A DNA stretch of 62,853 bases from Subdoligranulum variabile (GCA_004552305.1 SFOX01000021.1:1-62853); one strand, 5' to 3'. Shown: positions 1-9,199, numbered from the stretch's first letter. Notes: generated from the letters alone by a model not told the origin. Numbers and translations are program-made.

Positions 1-230
1 TCCTTGCAGGCTTCCCAGCGGCGGTGCCCGCTGATGACCTCGTACAGCCCGTTTTCCTTGGGGCGTACCAGAATCGGGGTGATGATGCCGCTTTCCCCTA
101 TGCTGTCCATTAGCTCCCGCATTTCCAAATCGTGCCGGACTTGGAACGGGTGGTTGGCAAAGGGTCGCAGCCTCTCTAATGGTATCGCTTGCTCTGCGCC
201 TGCCAGATAAGATACTTCATTTTTGCTCAT
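1..230 (-). CDS. ParB/Spo0J-like partition protein, N-terminal part (cut by window edge)
   Basis: The first 76 residues of a ParB-type protein are visible; the rest lies left of the window. The ATG at 228-230 has an AGGAG about 10 bases upstream. Seen: the ParB N-terminal pattern, with a segment on preferred sites (PLERLRPFANHPF), a pair ending in GIITPILVRP, and the nucleotide-binding motif ISGHRRWEA near residue 70. ParB N-domains bind CTP and load on DNA; chromosomal Spo0J is one member, but proteins of this sequence style are common in Tn1549-like conjugative elements, and the adjacent repeats favour an element-borne copy (inference). No ParA is visible, as it would lie outside the window. 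Confidence 0.85.
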   Translation of the reverse strand, partial: MSKNEVSYLAGAEQAIPLERLRPFANHPFQVRHDLEMRELMDSIGESGIITPILVRPKENGLYEVISGHRRWEACK

Positions 231-297
231 AGCTTTGCGCTCCTAATCGTAAATTTCGCATTTTTGGGGGTATCCTTAAGTGACCTTGTTTGGGCCC

Positions 298-342
298 GAA
301 AATGTACCCATCAAACCGTGTACATTTTCAGGAAAATGTACA
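298..342. repeat. Three copies of a 10-bp element (GAAAATGTAC) in the parB upstream region
   Basis: GAAAATGTAC occurs at 298-307 and 332-341 and its reverse complement at 320-329. The last two form an 11-bp-arm inverted repeat (319-342) with a 2-bp centre. The cluster lies 70-110 bases before the parB-like start, so it may be an operator for the element's regulator or a recombinase/partition binding site. Function is inferred from position only. Confidence 0.6.
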
Positions 343-364
343 AAATGGGGCAAAATAAAACAAA

Positions 365-400
365 AAGTCCCGAATTGCAGATACAAGCAATTCGGGACTT
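365..400 (-). terminator. Hairpin with U-tract downstream of ppdK
   Basis: Perfect 14-bp arms (365-378 and 387-400) around an 8-base loop. Read on the minus strand the stem is followed by TTTTTG, so it fits the terminator of the ppdK transcript. It also separates ppdK from the parB-like gene. I see no supported gene in the 401-529 stretch between the hairpin and the ppdK stop codon. Confidence 0.75.
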
Positions 401-529
401 GATAGGATTTATAGAAGAACCTTAACTGTCAGGTCTTTCCAATTCCCCGGCCAAAGTACGTAACCACGCGAATTTCGATAGGCGCGAGCCTGTTCGTAAT
501 TCAACTGAATGGTTATACTCGCTGGCAAA

Positions 530-3196
530 TCAGCCGCGAGGCGACTTGATGGCTGCCTGAGCGGCGGCCAGACGGGCGATGGGAACACGGAAGGGAGAGC
601 AGCTGACGTAGTCCAGACCAACGTTGTGGCAGAACTCGACGCTGGAGGGGTCACCGCCGTGCTCACCGCAGATGCCCAGACCCAGGTTGGGATTGGTGGC
701 GCGACCGTCGGCAGCAGCCATCTTGACCAGCTTGCCTACGCCGATCTGATCCAGATGCTGGAACGGATCGCTCTCGTAGATCTTGTTGTCGTAGTAGGCA
801 GACAGGAACTTGGCAGCGTCGTCACGGCTGAAGCCGAAGGTCATCTGGGTCAGGTCGTTGGTGCCGAAGCTGAAGAAGTCAGCTTCCTTGGCGATCTCGC
901 CGGCAGTCAGGGCTGCACGGGGGATTTCGATCATGGTGCCGACCTCGTACTTCATGTCAACACCGGCAGCGGCGATCAGGGCATCGGCAGTCTTGACGAC
1001 AACGTCCTTGACGAACTTCAGCTCCTTGACCTCGCCAACCAGAGGAATCATGATGTGAGGGGTAATCATCTTGCCGGTTTCGGCAGAAACCTTGATGGCA
1101 GCCTTGATGACAGCGTTGGTCTGCATCTCGGCGATTTCGGGGTAGGTGACAGCCAGACGGCAGCCACGGTGACCCATCATGGGGTTGAACTCGTGCAGGC
1201 TTACCACAACGTTGTTCAGCTCTTCAGCGGTCATACCCATATCCTTTGCCAGAGCCTCGATATCCTCGGCCTTGGTGGGCAGGAACTCATGCAGCGGCGG
1301 ATCCAGATAACGGATGGTCATCGGACGATCGCCCATGATGCGGTACATAGCGGTGAAGTCAGCCTCCTGGAAGGGTTCAACCTTAGCCAGGGCAGCCTTG
1401 CGCTCCTCAACGGTACGGGCGCAGATCATCTCGCGGACAGCCTTGATGCGGTCCTCGGCAAAGAACATATGCTCGGTACGGCACAGACCGATACCCTCGG
1501 CACCCATATCGACAGCGTTCTGCGCGTCCTTCGGGTTGTCGGCGTTGGTCATGACCTTCATCTGGCGGTTGGCGTCAGCCCAGCCCATAAAGCGCTTGAA
1601 GTTGGCGTTCTCAGTGGAAGCGACGGTGGCGATCTGACCCTCGTAGATGTTGCCGGTAGAGCCATCAATGCTCATCCAGTCGCCCTCGTGGAAGGTGTGA
1701 CCGTTGATGGTGATGACCTTGGCGTCATAGTCGATGGCGACAGTGTTATCGTTGCCGCAGCCGGAAACGCAGCAGGTACCCATACCACGGGCAACAACGG
1801 CGGCGTGGCTGGTCATACCGCCACGGACGGTCAGGATGCCCTGAGAAACCTGCATACCGACGATATCCTCGGGGCTGGTTTCCAGACGAACCAGAACGAC
1901 CTTCTTCCAAGCGTCGTCCTTGACCTTCTCCTCGGCGTCCTCAGCGCTGAAGACAACACGACCGCAGGCAGATCCCGGAGAAGCAGCCAAGCCCTTGCCG
2001 ATAGCCTCGGCAGCCTTCAGGGCAGCGGCGTCAAACTGGGGATGCAGCAGGGTGTCCAGCTGCTTGGGCTCAACGCGCAGAACAGCGGTCTGCTCGGTGA
2101 TAACGCCCTCGTCCACCAGGTCGCAGGCAATCTGCAGAGCAGCCTGGGCGGTACGCTTGCCGTTACGGGTCTGCAGCATGAAGAGCTTGCCATCCTCGAT
2201 GGTGAACTCCATGTCCTGCATATCCTTGTAGTAGTTCTCGAGGCGGGTTGCGATCTCAACGAACTGATCGTAAACCTCGGGCATCTCCTCATGCAGCTTG
2301 CTGATGGGAGAAGGAGTACGGATACCGGCGACGACGTCCTCGCCCTGAGCGTTGATGAGGTATTCGCCCATCAGCTTCTTCTCGCCGGTAGCGGGGTTAC
2401 GGGTGAACGCAACGCCGGTGCCGGAACGCATACCGGAGTTGCCGAACGCCATCTGCTGCACGTTGACAGCGGTGCCCCACTCGTAGGGGATCTCGTTCAT
2501 CTTACGATAGACGTTGGCGCGGGGGTTGTCCCAAGAACGGAAAACGGCCTTGACAGCGCCGATCAGCTGCTCCTTGGGATCCTGCGGGAACTGCTCGCCC
2601 TGCTTCTCGAGGTAGATTTCCTTGAACTCCTTGACCAGCTCTTTCAGGTCATCGGCCGTCAGGTCAACGTCGAGGGTAACGCCCTTGCGCTCCTTCATGG
2701 CGTCGATGCGCTCCTCAAAGAAGCTCTTGCCCAGCTCCATGACGACATCAGAGTACATCTGGATGAAGCGGCGGTAGCAGTCATAAGCGAAACGGGGGTT
2801 GTCAGTCTTTTTGGCCAGACCTTCAACAGCCTGATCGTTCAGACCCAGGTTCAGGATGGTGTCCATCATGCCGGGCATGGACTGACGGGCGCCGGAACGA
2901 ACGGAAACCAGCAGAGGGTTGTCGATAGAACCGAACTGCTTGCCAGTCTGCTCTTCCAGAATGCCCATATACTTAAAGATATCGGCCTTGATCTCGTCGT
3001 TGATCTCGCGGTTGTCGGCATAGTACTGGGTGCAGGCTTCCGTGGTGATGGTAAAGCCCTGAGGCACCGGCATGCCGGCATGGGTCATCTCAGCCAGACC
3101 GGCGCCCTTGCCGCCCAGGATGTTTTTCATCGTGGTCTGGTCGCCGCCGAAAGCCTCGTGACCTTCCTTGAACAGGTACAAGAATTTCTTGCTCAT
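530..3196 (-). CDS. ppdK: Pyruvate, phosphate dikinase
   Basis: 888 residues, the usual length for the bacterial enzyme, which interconverts PEP, AMP and PPi with pyruvate, ATP and Pi in the cytosol. Seen in order: an ATP-grasp N-terminal domain (GGKGAGLAEM near residue 30, RSGARQSMPGMMD near 105), the swivelling phosphohistidine domain with GGMTSHAAVVARG near residue 455, and the PEP-binding barrel with GLCRTEHMF and the C-terminal CGEHGGDP catalytic cysteine. The start was set at the ATG behind GGGAGGA; an upstream in-frame extension has no domain content. It is transcribed alone, with its own promoter and terminator. The identification is firm. Confidence 0.98.
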   Translation of the reverse strand: MSKKFLYLFKEGHEAFGGDQTTMKNILGGKGAGLAEMTHAGMPVPQGFTITTEACTQYYADNREINDEIKADIFKYMGILEEQTGKQFGSIDNPLLVSVRSGARQSMPGMMDTILNLGLNDQAVEGLAKKTDNPRFAYDCYRRFIQMYSDVVMELGKSFFEERIDAMKERKGVTLDVDLTADDLKELVKEFKEIYLEKQGEQFPQDPKEQLIGAVKAVFRSWDNPRANVYRKMNEIPYEWGTAVNVQQMAFGNSGMRSGTGVAFTRNPATGEKKLMGEYLINAQGEDVVAGIRTPSPISKLHEEMPEVYDQFVEIATRLENYYKDMQDMEFTIEDGKLFMLQTRNGKRTAQAALQIACDLVDEGVITEQTAVLRVEPKQLDTLLHPQFDAAALKAAEAIGKGLAASPGSACGRVVFSAEDAEEKVKDDAWKKVVLVRLETSPEDIVGMQVSQGILTVRGGMTSHAAVVARGMGTCCVSGCGNDNTVAIDYDAKVITINGHTFHEGDWMSIDGSTGNIYEGQIATVASTENANFKRFMGWADANRQMKVMTNADNPKDAQNAVDMGAEGIGLCRTEHMFFAEDRIKAVREMICARTVEERKAALAKVEPFQEADFTAMYRIMGDRPMTIRYLDPPLHEFLPTKAEDIEALAKDMGMTAEELNNVVVSLHEFNPMMGHRGCRLAVTYPEIAEMQTNAVIKAAIKVSAETGKMITPHIMIPLVGEVKELKFVKDVVVKTADALIAAAGVDMKYEVGTMIEIPRAALTAGEIAKEADFFSFGTNDLTQMTFGFSRDDAAKFLSAYYDNKIYESDPFQHLDQIGVGKLVKMAAADGRATNPNLGLGICGEHGGDPSSVEFCHNVGLDYVSCSPFRVPIARLAAAQAAIKSPRG

Positions 3197-3256
3197 AGTT
3201 TTCCTCCCAAGTTTGTTTTGGACGTGTGCATTACATAAATCATGTTTGCATAGTCC

Positions 3257-3285
3257 ATTATAACAGACTACAAGAGGAATTTCCA
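3257..3285 (-). promoter_or_regulatory. Probable promoter of ppdK
   Basis: On the minus strand a perfect TATAAT (3257-3262) is preceded at 17 bases by TGGAAA (3280-3285). The -10 is strong and the -35 is weak. It lies about 60 bases before the ppdK start. Confidence 0.55.
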
Positions 3286-3356
3286 GTGGATTGTTATAAA
3301 AATTCTCAATAGATTTGCCGAAAATTGGACAAACTTTTTTGCAGAATCTATTGCAA

Positions 3357-3501
3357 TTTGCACAAAAATCGTGTACATTATAATGGGCAGAAAGTTGAGA
3401 ATCTATTCTGCCTTCTGCTTTTTGTACAATTTCCCCTGCCGCAAATTTTACAGCCGCCGGGCGGTTTTCGGCTTGCGCAAACGCCCCGGATAGAGTACAA
3501 T
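3357..3501 (+). promoter_or_regulatory. Two candidate promoters for the glmU-like/pth/mfd run
   Basis: TTTGCA (3357-3362) and TATAAT (3379-3384) are 16 bases apart; TTGCGC (3473-3478) and TACAAT (3496-3501) are 17 apart. Both point to the gene at 3578. Together with the ppdK promoter they fill the 380-base divergent region 3197-3577, in which I see no gene. Confidence 0.55.
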
Positions 3502-3577
3502 AGCCATAGAACCGCAAAGCAAGAGGAATTGCATAATCATAATATAGTGTATAAGGTAAAGTTAGGAGTGTTTTTGT

Positions 3578-4312
3578 ATGTCCACCGCCAAAGAGAATTT
3601 TGAAGCCGTCCAACAGCGCTTTGCCGCTGCGTTTGAATACCACCTGAACAACGGTGTGGAGTTTATCAGCCGCGACGTGTACATCGACCCGGACGTTGTC
3701 ATTGCGCCGGGTGCCGTGATTCTGCCCGGCTGCATCCTGCGCGGCAAGACCGAAATCGGCGCCGGCTGCGTAATCGGTCCCAACACCCTGCTGGAGGATA
3801 CCGTCGTGGAGGAAAACTCCACTGTAAACGCCAGCCAGTGCTACCAGAGCCACATCGGTGCCAACAATAAAATCGGTCCCTTTACCCATGTGCGCACCGG
3901 CACCAAGACCGCCGAGGGCTGCCATCTGGGCGCCTACGTCGAAACCAAGAACGCCGACTTTGCCGAGGGCAACACCGTAAGCCACCTGACCTATATCGGC
4001 GATGCCACCGTGGGCAAATACTGCAACTTCGGCTGCGGCACCGTGACCTGCAACTATGACGGCGAGGGCAAGTTCCACACCACCATCGGCGATTACGCCT
4101 TTATCGGCTGCAACACCAACCTGGTTGCCCCCGTGACCGTGGGCGACCACGCCTTTACCGCCGCAGGTTCCACCATCGGGCGCGATGTCCCCGCCGGGGC
4201 GCTGGGCATCGAGCGCGCCAAGCAGACCGAAATCGACGGCTGGGGCGAGCGCAAGCTGCAAAAGTACATTGCCAAAAAACAGAAGCTGGAAGCCGACAAG
4301 AAAAACGGCTGA
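3578..4312 (+). CDS. GlmU C-terminal-like hexapeptide acetyltransferase
   Basis: 244 residues of left-handed beta-helix repeats. The sequence follows the acetyltransferase half of GlmU: RTGT near residue 105, the SHLTYIGDATVG block carrying the catalytic-type histidine, GCGTVTCNYDG, and the C-terminal VGDHAFTAAGS segment. Full GlmU is about 450 residues; the N-terminal uridylyltransferase domain is absent and there is no room for it upstream. It may therefore only acetylate glucosamine-1-phosphate (or a related sugar), with a separate nucleotidyltransferase elsewhere. The start ATG follows TTAGGAGTG. It leads a run with pth, an SH3 protein and mfd, 28 bases before pth. Confidence 0.8.
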   Translation: MSTAKENFEAVQQRFAAAFEYHLNNGVEFISRDVYIDPDVVIAPGAVILPGCILRGKTEIGAGCVIGPNTLLEDTVVEENSTVNASQCYQSHIGANNKIGPFTHVRTGTKTAEGCHLGAYVETKNADFAEGNTVSHLTYIGDATVGKYCNFGCGTVTCNYDGEGKFHTTIGDYAFIGCNTNLVAPVTVGDHAFTAAGSTIGRDVPAGALGIERAKQTEIDGWGERKLQKYIAKKQKLEADKKNG

Positions 4313-4340
4313 TACAAGGCTGATGCAAAAGGAAGAAGCT

Positions 4341-4928
4341 ATGCTAGGAATGACCTCCGGGGCGGATTGGCTGATTGCCGGTCTGGGCAACCCCGAACCG
4401 AAATACGACGGCACCCGCCACAACGCGGGCTTTGAGGCGCTGGATTATCTGGCGGCGCAGTGGCACTGCGATATGGCCAAGTCCAAGTGGCAGGGGCTGT
4501 ACGGCACCGCGCAGGTGGACGGACATAAGGTGGTTTTGCTCAAGCCCCTTACCTATATGAATTTAAGCGGGCAGAGCATTGCCCCGGCCGCCAACTTTTT
4601 TAAAATTCCCGCACAACACGTCATTGTGCTGTGCGACGACATCACCCAGCAGCCCGGGCATCTGCGTATCCGCCCCAAGGGTTCGGCGGGCGGACACAAC
4701 GGCTTGAAAAGCATCATTGCCAGCCTTGGCAGCGAGGAATTTGCCCGCATCCGCATCGGCATCGGTGCTAAGCCCAACCCGCAGTACGACTTGGCGGCGT
4801 GGGTGCTGGGCAAGCTGCCCGCCGAGGACCGCAAGGCGATGACCGACCGCTACCCCGATGTGGAGGCTGCCGCCCGGCTGATTATGGACGGCAACCTGCC
4901 CTATGCGCAGAATAAGTACAATAAGTAA
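4341..4928 (+). CDS. pth: Peptidyl-tRNA hydrolase
   Basis: 195 residues, normal for Pth, which releases peptides from stalled peptidyl-tRNAs. Seen: GLGNPEPKY, TRHNAGF with the catalytic histidine (residue 27), LTYMNLSG, the CDDI aspartate region, and GSAGGHNGLKS. Three ATGs occur in frame at 4322, 4341 and 4350; I chose 4341 because AAGGAAG lies 5-6 bases before it. The gene follows the GlmU-like gene and precedes mfd, a common arrangement in Firmicutes (glmU-pth-mfd). Confidence 0.95.
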   Translation: MLGMTSGADWLIAGLGNPEPKYDGTRHNAGFEALDYLAAQWHCDMAKSKWQGLYGTAQVDGHKVVLLKPLTYMNLSGQSIAPAANFFKIPAQHVIVLCDDITQQPGHLRIRPKGSAGGHNGLKSIIASLGSEEFARIRIGIGAKPNPQYDLAAWVLGKLPAEDRKAMTDRYPDVEAAARLIMDGNLPYAQNKYNK

Positions 4929-4953
4929 TTCACTTCAGAAAGGGTCCTTCCCC

Positions 4954-5478
4954 ATGAGAAATCCCCGTAAGCGCGCTGCCGTTACCCTTGCCGTATGCGC
5001 CGTCATGCTGGTTGTTTTCAGTATGGTTGGCTTTCTTTTGGCAACGGGCAAAGGCTCCGGCGAAAAAAAGCACCCCGGCAGCGCCATGCCGAACGGGGTG
5101 ACCTCGGCAACCGTAAAGCCGGGCGATGCCGGCTCCGAGCCGGTTTCCGCCCCGGAATCCCAGCCCGAATCCCAGCCCGAAGCCCCGTCCGAAGCGCAGC
5201 CCGCCGAGCCGGAAAGCGAGCCTGCCGCCAGTCAGGAATTTGCCGGTCTGGCAGAGCAGCCCGCCACCCTGTTTGCGCAGGGGCAGCAGCCCGGCTATAA
5301 GACCCCCGCCGACGCCAATATGAACCTGCGGGCAGGTCCCGGCACCGACTTTGACAAGGTGGCGCAGATCCCCATGGGCACTGCCGTTACCGCACTGGGC
5401 AGCAACGCCGATGGCAGTTGGGTCGTCGTGCAGTACAACGACAAGTACGGCTGGCTCTGCAAACAATATCTGGAATAA
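4954..5478 (+). CDS. Membrane-anchored SH3-domain protein
   Basis: 174 residues. The N-terminus has a short basic stretch and a single hydrophobic segment (about residues 8-30), then a Pro/Glu/Ser-rich linker (about 60-100), then a bacterial SH3 domain near 115-174 with MNLRAGPGTDFD and GWLCKQYLE. Such domains commonly bind peptidoglycan or mediate wall localisation; here no catalytic domain is attached. The anchor suggests an extracytoplasmic protein. It lies between pth and mfd with only 5 bases before mfd, so it is probably co-transcribed. Its precise role is unknown. Confidence 0.8.
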   Translation: MRNPRKRAAVTLAVCAVMLVVFSMVGFLLATGKGSGEKKHPGSAMPNGVTSATVKPGDAGSEPVSAPESQPESQPEAPSEAQPAEPESEPAASQEFAGLAEQPATLFAQGQQPGYKTPADANMNLRAGPGTDFDKVAQIPMGTAVTALGSNADGSWVVVQYNDKYGWLCKQYLE

Positions 5479-5483
5479 CCGTT

Positions 5484-8400
5484 ATGTTTGACCAACTTTT
5501 TGCCAAAACACAAGAATTTACCAAACTGGCGCAGGCGCTCGGCACACCGGGGGCTTGCGCCTTATTTGGCATACCCGGTGCCGGGCGTGCCATGGTGTAC
5601 GCGGCGCTGGCGCGGCACACGGGTGCGCCCCTGTGCATTGTGACCCCCGGCGAGGCGGAGGCGACCCGTTTTGCGGGCGACCTGAACGTGTTGGGCATCC
5701 CGGCGGCGGTGTTTCCCGCGCGGGATTATCTGCTGCGTCCCATCGAAGGCACCGGGCGTGAGTACGAGTACCGCCGCCTGAGCGTTCTGGGTGACCTTGT
5801 GGGCGGGCGGCTGCGCGCCGTCTGTGTGCCGCAGGAGGCGCTGACCCAATACACCACCCCGCGCGCGGATTTTTGCGCCAACACCCGCACGCTGCACGCC
5901 GGGGACACCCTGCCGCGCGAGGAACTGACCGCGCTGTTGTACAGCGCCGGGTACACCCGCCGCACCCAAGTGGACGGACCGGGGCAGTTTTCGGTGCGCG
6001 GCGACATTGTGGATATCTACGCCCCCGATATGAAGCAGCCCGTGCGTATGGAGTTTTGGGGCGATGAGATCGACACCCTGCACACCTTTGACCTTGCCAG
6101 CCAGCGCCGGGACGAGAGTATTTCCAAAATATACGTCAGCCCTGCGCGGGAGGTCCTGCTGGGCGCACCGCCCGCTGCCGCCGAGCTGCTGCGCGCCTTT
6201 TTAAAAAAGCAGCGCGGCAAAAAGCGCACCGCGCTGGAAAGCTGCCTTGCCCCCGAGCTGAGCCAGCTGGACGCCGGGGTTATGCCGGTGAATATGGACA
6301 AATATCTCACCGTGCGCTATCCCGAACCTGCCACCGTGCTGGATTATCTGGACGAACCGCTGTTGATTTTTGAGGAGCCTGCCTCCGTAAAGGAAGCGCA
6401 GCGTGCGGCGGATTTCCGCCGGGGCGAGGAGCTTGCCGCGCTGCTGCAGGACGGCGTGCTGGCTGCCGGGCTGGGTGAGCTGTACGCCAATGCCGCGTGG
6501 CTGTGGGCGCAGACCGGACGCTACCCCACCATCTGCGCCGAAAACTTTGCGCGCAGTATGCCGGACATTCCCTTGAAAATCGTGGTCAATGCGCCCGCGC
6601 ACACCCTGCCCGCGTGGGGCGGCGAGGTTGCCGCCCTGCTGGAGGATGTGAACCCGCTGTGCAGCGGCGGTGCCGCCGTGACCGTGATGGCAGGTACCGC
6701 CCGCGCGGCAGCCGGTCTTGCCAACGACCTGCGCACCCACGGCCTGCAGGTCACCACCGATGCGGCCGCCGCGCCCGCCGCCGGGCTGGTGCAGGTGCTG
6801 CCCGGGCAGTTGAGCGCCGGGTGCAGCCTGCCGTTTGCCAAATACGCCGTCATCACCGCCCGCGCCTTTGGCGTGAGCAGCGTGCAGAAAAAGAAAAAAC
6901 GCAGCAAGGATGCCCTGAACAGTCTGAGCGAAATTTCCGAGGGCGATCTGGTCGTACACCAGAACCATGGCATCGGGCGCTATGCGGGCATCCAGCGTAT
7001 GACCGTGCAGGGCGTGACCAAGGACTACCTGCGCATCCAGTACGATAAAAAGGACGTTTTGTATGTGCCGGTCACCCAGCTGGATTTGCTTTCGCGCTAT
7101 ACCGCGCCCGGCGACAGCGACAATGTCAAGCTGAGCCGCCTTGGCGGCGGCGACTGGGTCAAGACGCGCAAGCGGGTCAAGGCCGCCACCGAGGCGATGG
7201 CGAAGGAGCTGATTGAGCTGTACGCCCGCCGCAAGCAGGCAAAGGGCTACGCCTTCCCCGACGACGACACCTGGCAGGGGGATTTCGAGCAGCGCTTTGC
7301 CTACGACGAAACCCCCGACCAGCTGACCTGCGCCGCCGACATCAAGCACGATATGGAGCAGCCCTACCCGATGGATCGCCTGTTGTGCGGCGACGTCGGC
7401 GTGGGCAAGACCGAGGTTGCCCTGCGTGCAGCGTTCAAGTGCGTGATGGGCGGCAAGCAGTGCGCTATCCTGGCGCCCACGACCATTCTGGCGTGGCAGC
7501 ACTTCAACACCGCCATTGCGCGTATGGAGTCCTTCCCCATCCGCATCGGTCTGCTGAGCCGCTACCGCAGCGCCAAGGAGCAAAAAGAAACGCTGCGCGG
7601 TTTAAAAGACGGCACCGTGGACATTGTGGTGGGTACCCACCGGCTGCTTTCAGACGATGTGAAGTTCAAGGATTTAGGGCTGGTCATCATTGACGAGGAG
7701 CAGCGCTTCGGCGTAAAGCACAAGGAAAAGCTCAAGCAGAATTTCATCGGTGTGGATATGCTGACGCTGTCCGCCACGCCCATTCCGCGCACGCTGAATA
7801 TGGCGCTTTCGGGCATACGCGATATGAGTACCATCGAGCAGCCGCCCTTTGAGCGCCAGCCCATCGAAACCTATGTGCTGGAATATGACGCGGGCATCGT
7901 GGCCGAGGCGATCCGCAAGGAGCTGGCACGCGGCGGGCAGGTGTATTACCTGCACAACCGCGTGGAAACCATTGACGCCTGCGCCGCACGCATCGGGCAG
8001 ATGGTGCCGGGTGCGCGCATCGGCATTGCCCACGGCAAAATGACTGAGGAGCAGATTTCCTCGGTCTGGCAGCAGCTGTTGGATAATGAGATCGACATTC
8101 TGGTCTGCACCACGCTGATTGAAACCGGCGTGGACGTGCGCAACTGCAACACGCTGATTATCGAAAACGCCGACCGTATGGGGCTTAGCCAGCTGTACCA
8201 GATCCGCGGGCGGGTGGGGCGTTCCTCCCGCAAGGCGTATGCCTACTTTACCTTTACCCGTGACAAGGTCCTGACCGAGATCGCCGCCAAGCGGCTTTCC
8301 GCCATACGGGAGTTTACCTCCTTCGGCTCCGGCTTCCGCATTGCCATGCGCGATTTGCAGATACGCGGCGCGGGCAGCCTGCTGGGACACAGCCAGCACG

Positions 8401-8939
8401 GGCATATGGAAGCCGTGGGCTACGATTTGTATGTAAAAATGCTGGGGCAGGCGATCAGCGCCGCCCGCGGCGAGCCGCCCGCACCCGACAAAAGCGATTG
8501 TCTTGTAGATATTTCTATCGACGCCTTTTTGCCGGAGGATTACATCCCCGACGCCGCCGGGCGCATCGAGGCGTACAAGCGCATTGCCGCCATTGAAACC
8601 CCCGCCGACGCCGAGGATGTGCTGGATGAATTGATCGACCGTTACGGCGACCCGCCCAAGAGCGTGCAGGGGCTGGTAGATGTTTCGCTGGTGCGCGTGA
8701 CCGCCGCCCGTGTCGGCATTGCGGAGATCGTGCAGCGCGGCGACCAGCTGATTTTGTACAGTGACATTGTGGGTCCGCGCCAGCTGGGCGCGATTATGGA
8801 GCAGTTCCCCCACCGCGTGCTGTACAACGCCATGGGACGCCCGTATTTCAGCCTGCGCGTACAGCGCGGCGAAAGCCCACTGACCCTTTTGCGCGATGTT
8901 GTGACCCTTTTGCCCGGCGCACAGCCCGCATCGAAATAG
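5484..8939 (+). CDS. mfd: Transcription-repair coupling factor
   Basis: 1151 residues, full length for Mfd, the translocase that removes RNA polymerase stalled at lesions and recruits UvrA. Seen: an N-terminal UvrB-like region, the RNAP-interaction domain near residues 480-545 (HQNHGIGRYAGI), Walker A GDVGVGKTE near 635, the DEEQ box near 737, the GTHRLL and SATPIPRTL helicase motifs, QIRGRVGRS, and the C-terminal TRCF domain. The ATG is 5 bases after the preceding stop with a poor ribosome site, which suggests translational coupling. A strong hairpin follows the stop. Confidence 0.97.
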   Translation: MFDQLFAKTQEFTKLAQALGTPGACALFGIPGAGRAMVYAALARHTGAPLCIVTPGEAEATRFAGDLNVLGIPAAVFPARDYLLRPIEGTGREYEYRRLSVLGDLVGGRLRAVCVPQEALTQYTTPRADFCANTRTLHAGDTLPREELTALLYSAGYTRRTQVDGPGQFSVRGDIVDIYAPDMKQPVRMEFWGDEIDTLHTFDLASQRRDESISKIYVSPAREVLLGAPPAAAELLRAFLKKQRGKKRTALESCLAPELSQLDAGVMPVNMDKYLTVRYPEPATVLDYLDEPLLIFEEPASVKEAQRAADFRRGEELAALLQDGVLAAGLGELYANAAWLWAQTGRYPTICAENFARSMPDIPLKIVVNAPAHTLPAWGGEVAALLEDVNPLCSGGAAVTVMAGTARAAAGLANDLRTHGLQVTTDAAAAPAAGLVQVLPGQLSAGCSLPFAKYAVITARAFGVSSVQKKKKRSKDALNSLSEISEGDLVVHQNHGIGRYAGIQRMTVQGVTKDYLRIQYDKKDVLYVPVTQLDLLSRYTAPGDSDNVKLSRLGGGDWVKTRKRVKAATEAMAKELIELYARRKQAKGYAFPDDDTWQGDFEQRFAYDETPDQLTCAADIKHDMEQPYPMDRLLCGDVGVGKTEVALRAAFKCVMGGKQCAILAPTTILAWQHFNTAIARMESFPIRIGLLSRYRSAKEQKETLRGLKDGTVDIVVGTHRLLSDDVKFKDLGLVIIDEEQRFGVKHKEKLKQNFIGVDMLTLSATPIPRTLNMALSGIRDMSTIEQPPFERQPIETYVLEYDAGIVAEAIRKELARGGQVYYLHNRVETIDACAARIGQMVPGARIGIAHGKMTEEQISSVWQQLLDNEIDILVCTTLIETGVDVRNCNTLIIENADRMGLSQLYQIRGRVGRSSRKAYAYFTFTRDKVLTEIAAKRLSAIREFTSFGSGFRIAMRDLQIRGAGSLLGHSQHGHMEAVGYDLYVKMLGQAISAARGEPPAPDKSDCLVDISIDAFLPEDYIPDAAGRIEAYKRIAAIETPADAEDVLDELIDRYGDPPKSVQGLVDVSLVRVTAARVGIAEIVQRGDQLILYSDIVGPRQLGAIMEQFPHRVLYNAMGRPYFSLRVQRGESPLTLLRDVVTLLPGAQPASK

Positions 8940-8946
8940 CCGAAAG

Positions 8947-8984
8947 AAAAACCCGCTCTCCCCAAAATGGGGAGGGCGGGTTTT
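8947..8984 (+). terminator. Terminator of the glmU-like/pth/SH3/mfd run
   Basis: Sixteen-base arms with one mismatch (8947-8962 and 8969-8984) around a small loop, ending in TTTT directly after the mfd stop. Confidence 0.85.
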
Positions 8985-9013
8985 CAGCCTGTAGAAAAAG
9001 CAAATTTGTATCC

Positions 9014-9199
9014 ATTTTCATCGGCGGACATCTGCCGGCGATGAAAATATCTCTAGAGCACAAAATCGTTTTCGAGTCGCCGTTAGGCATGAGAACGCGA
9101 TTTTGTGCGATAGGGTGAATCCAAAGGAGGGGTGCAGGAGCGTGGCGCAGCCATACTGCGACGAACCCCTTCTTTGCGCGTGTCGGGTTTCCCGACACG
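9014..9199. repeat. Three successive hairpins between mfd and the GH25 gene
   Basis: Inverted repeats at 9014-9048 (10-bp arms plus a CGG/CCG extension), 9058-9108 (11-bp perfect arms, 29-base loop) and 9179-9199 (9-bp arms, TTT loop). The last one lies immediately behind the minus-strand stop at 9201 but lacks a U-tract. No gene is supported between 8985 and 9200. They could end the convergent transcripts or be a decayed repeat element. Confidence 0.6.

Noticed and set aside
409..529. Open frame behind ppdK on the minus strand, ending near 409
   Set aside because: It has no start or ribosome site of its own and no recognised motif; I could not support it as a gene or as an integrase remnant.
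509..3238. Long open frame on the plus strand opposite ppdK (over 900 codons)
   Set aside because: It is an antisense shadow caused by GC-rich codon bias; it lacks a ribosome site and any recognisable domain, while ppdK on the other strand is unmistakable.
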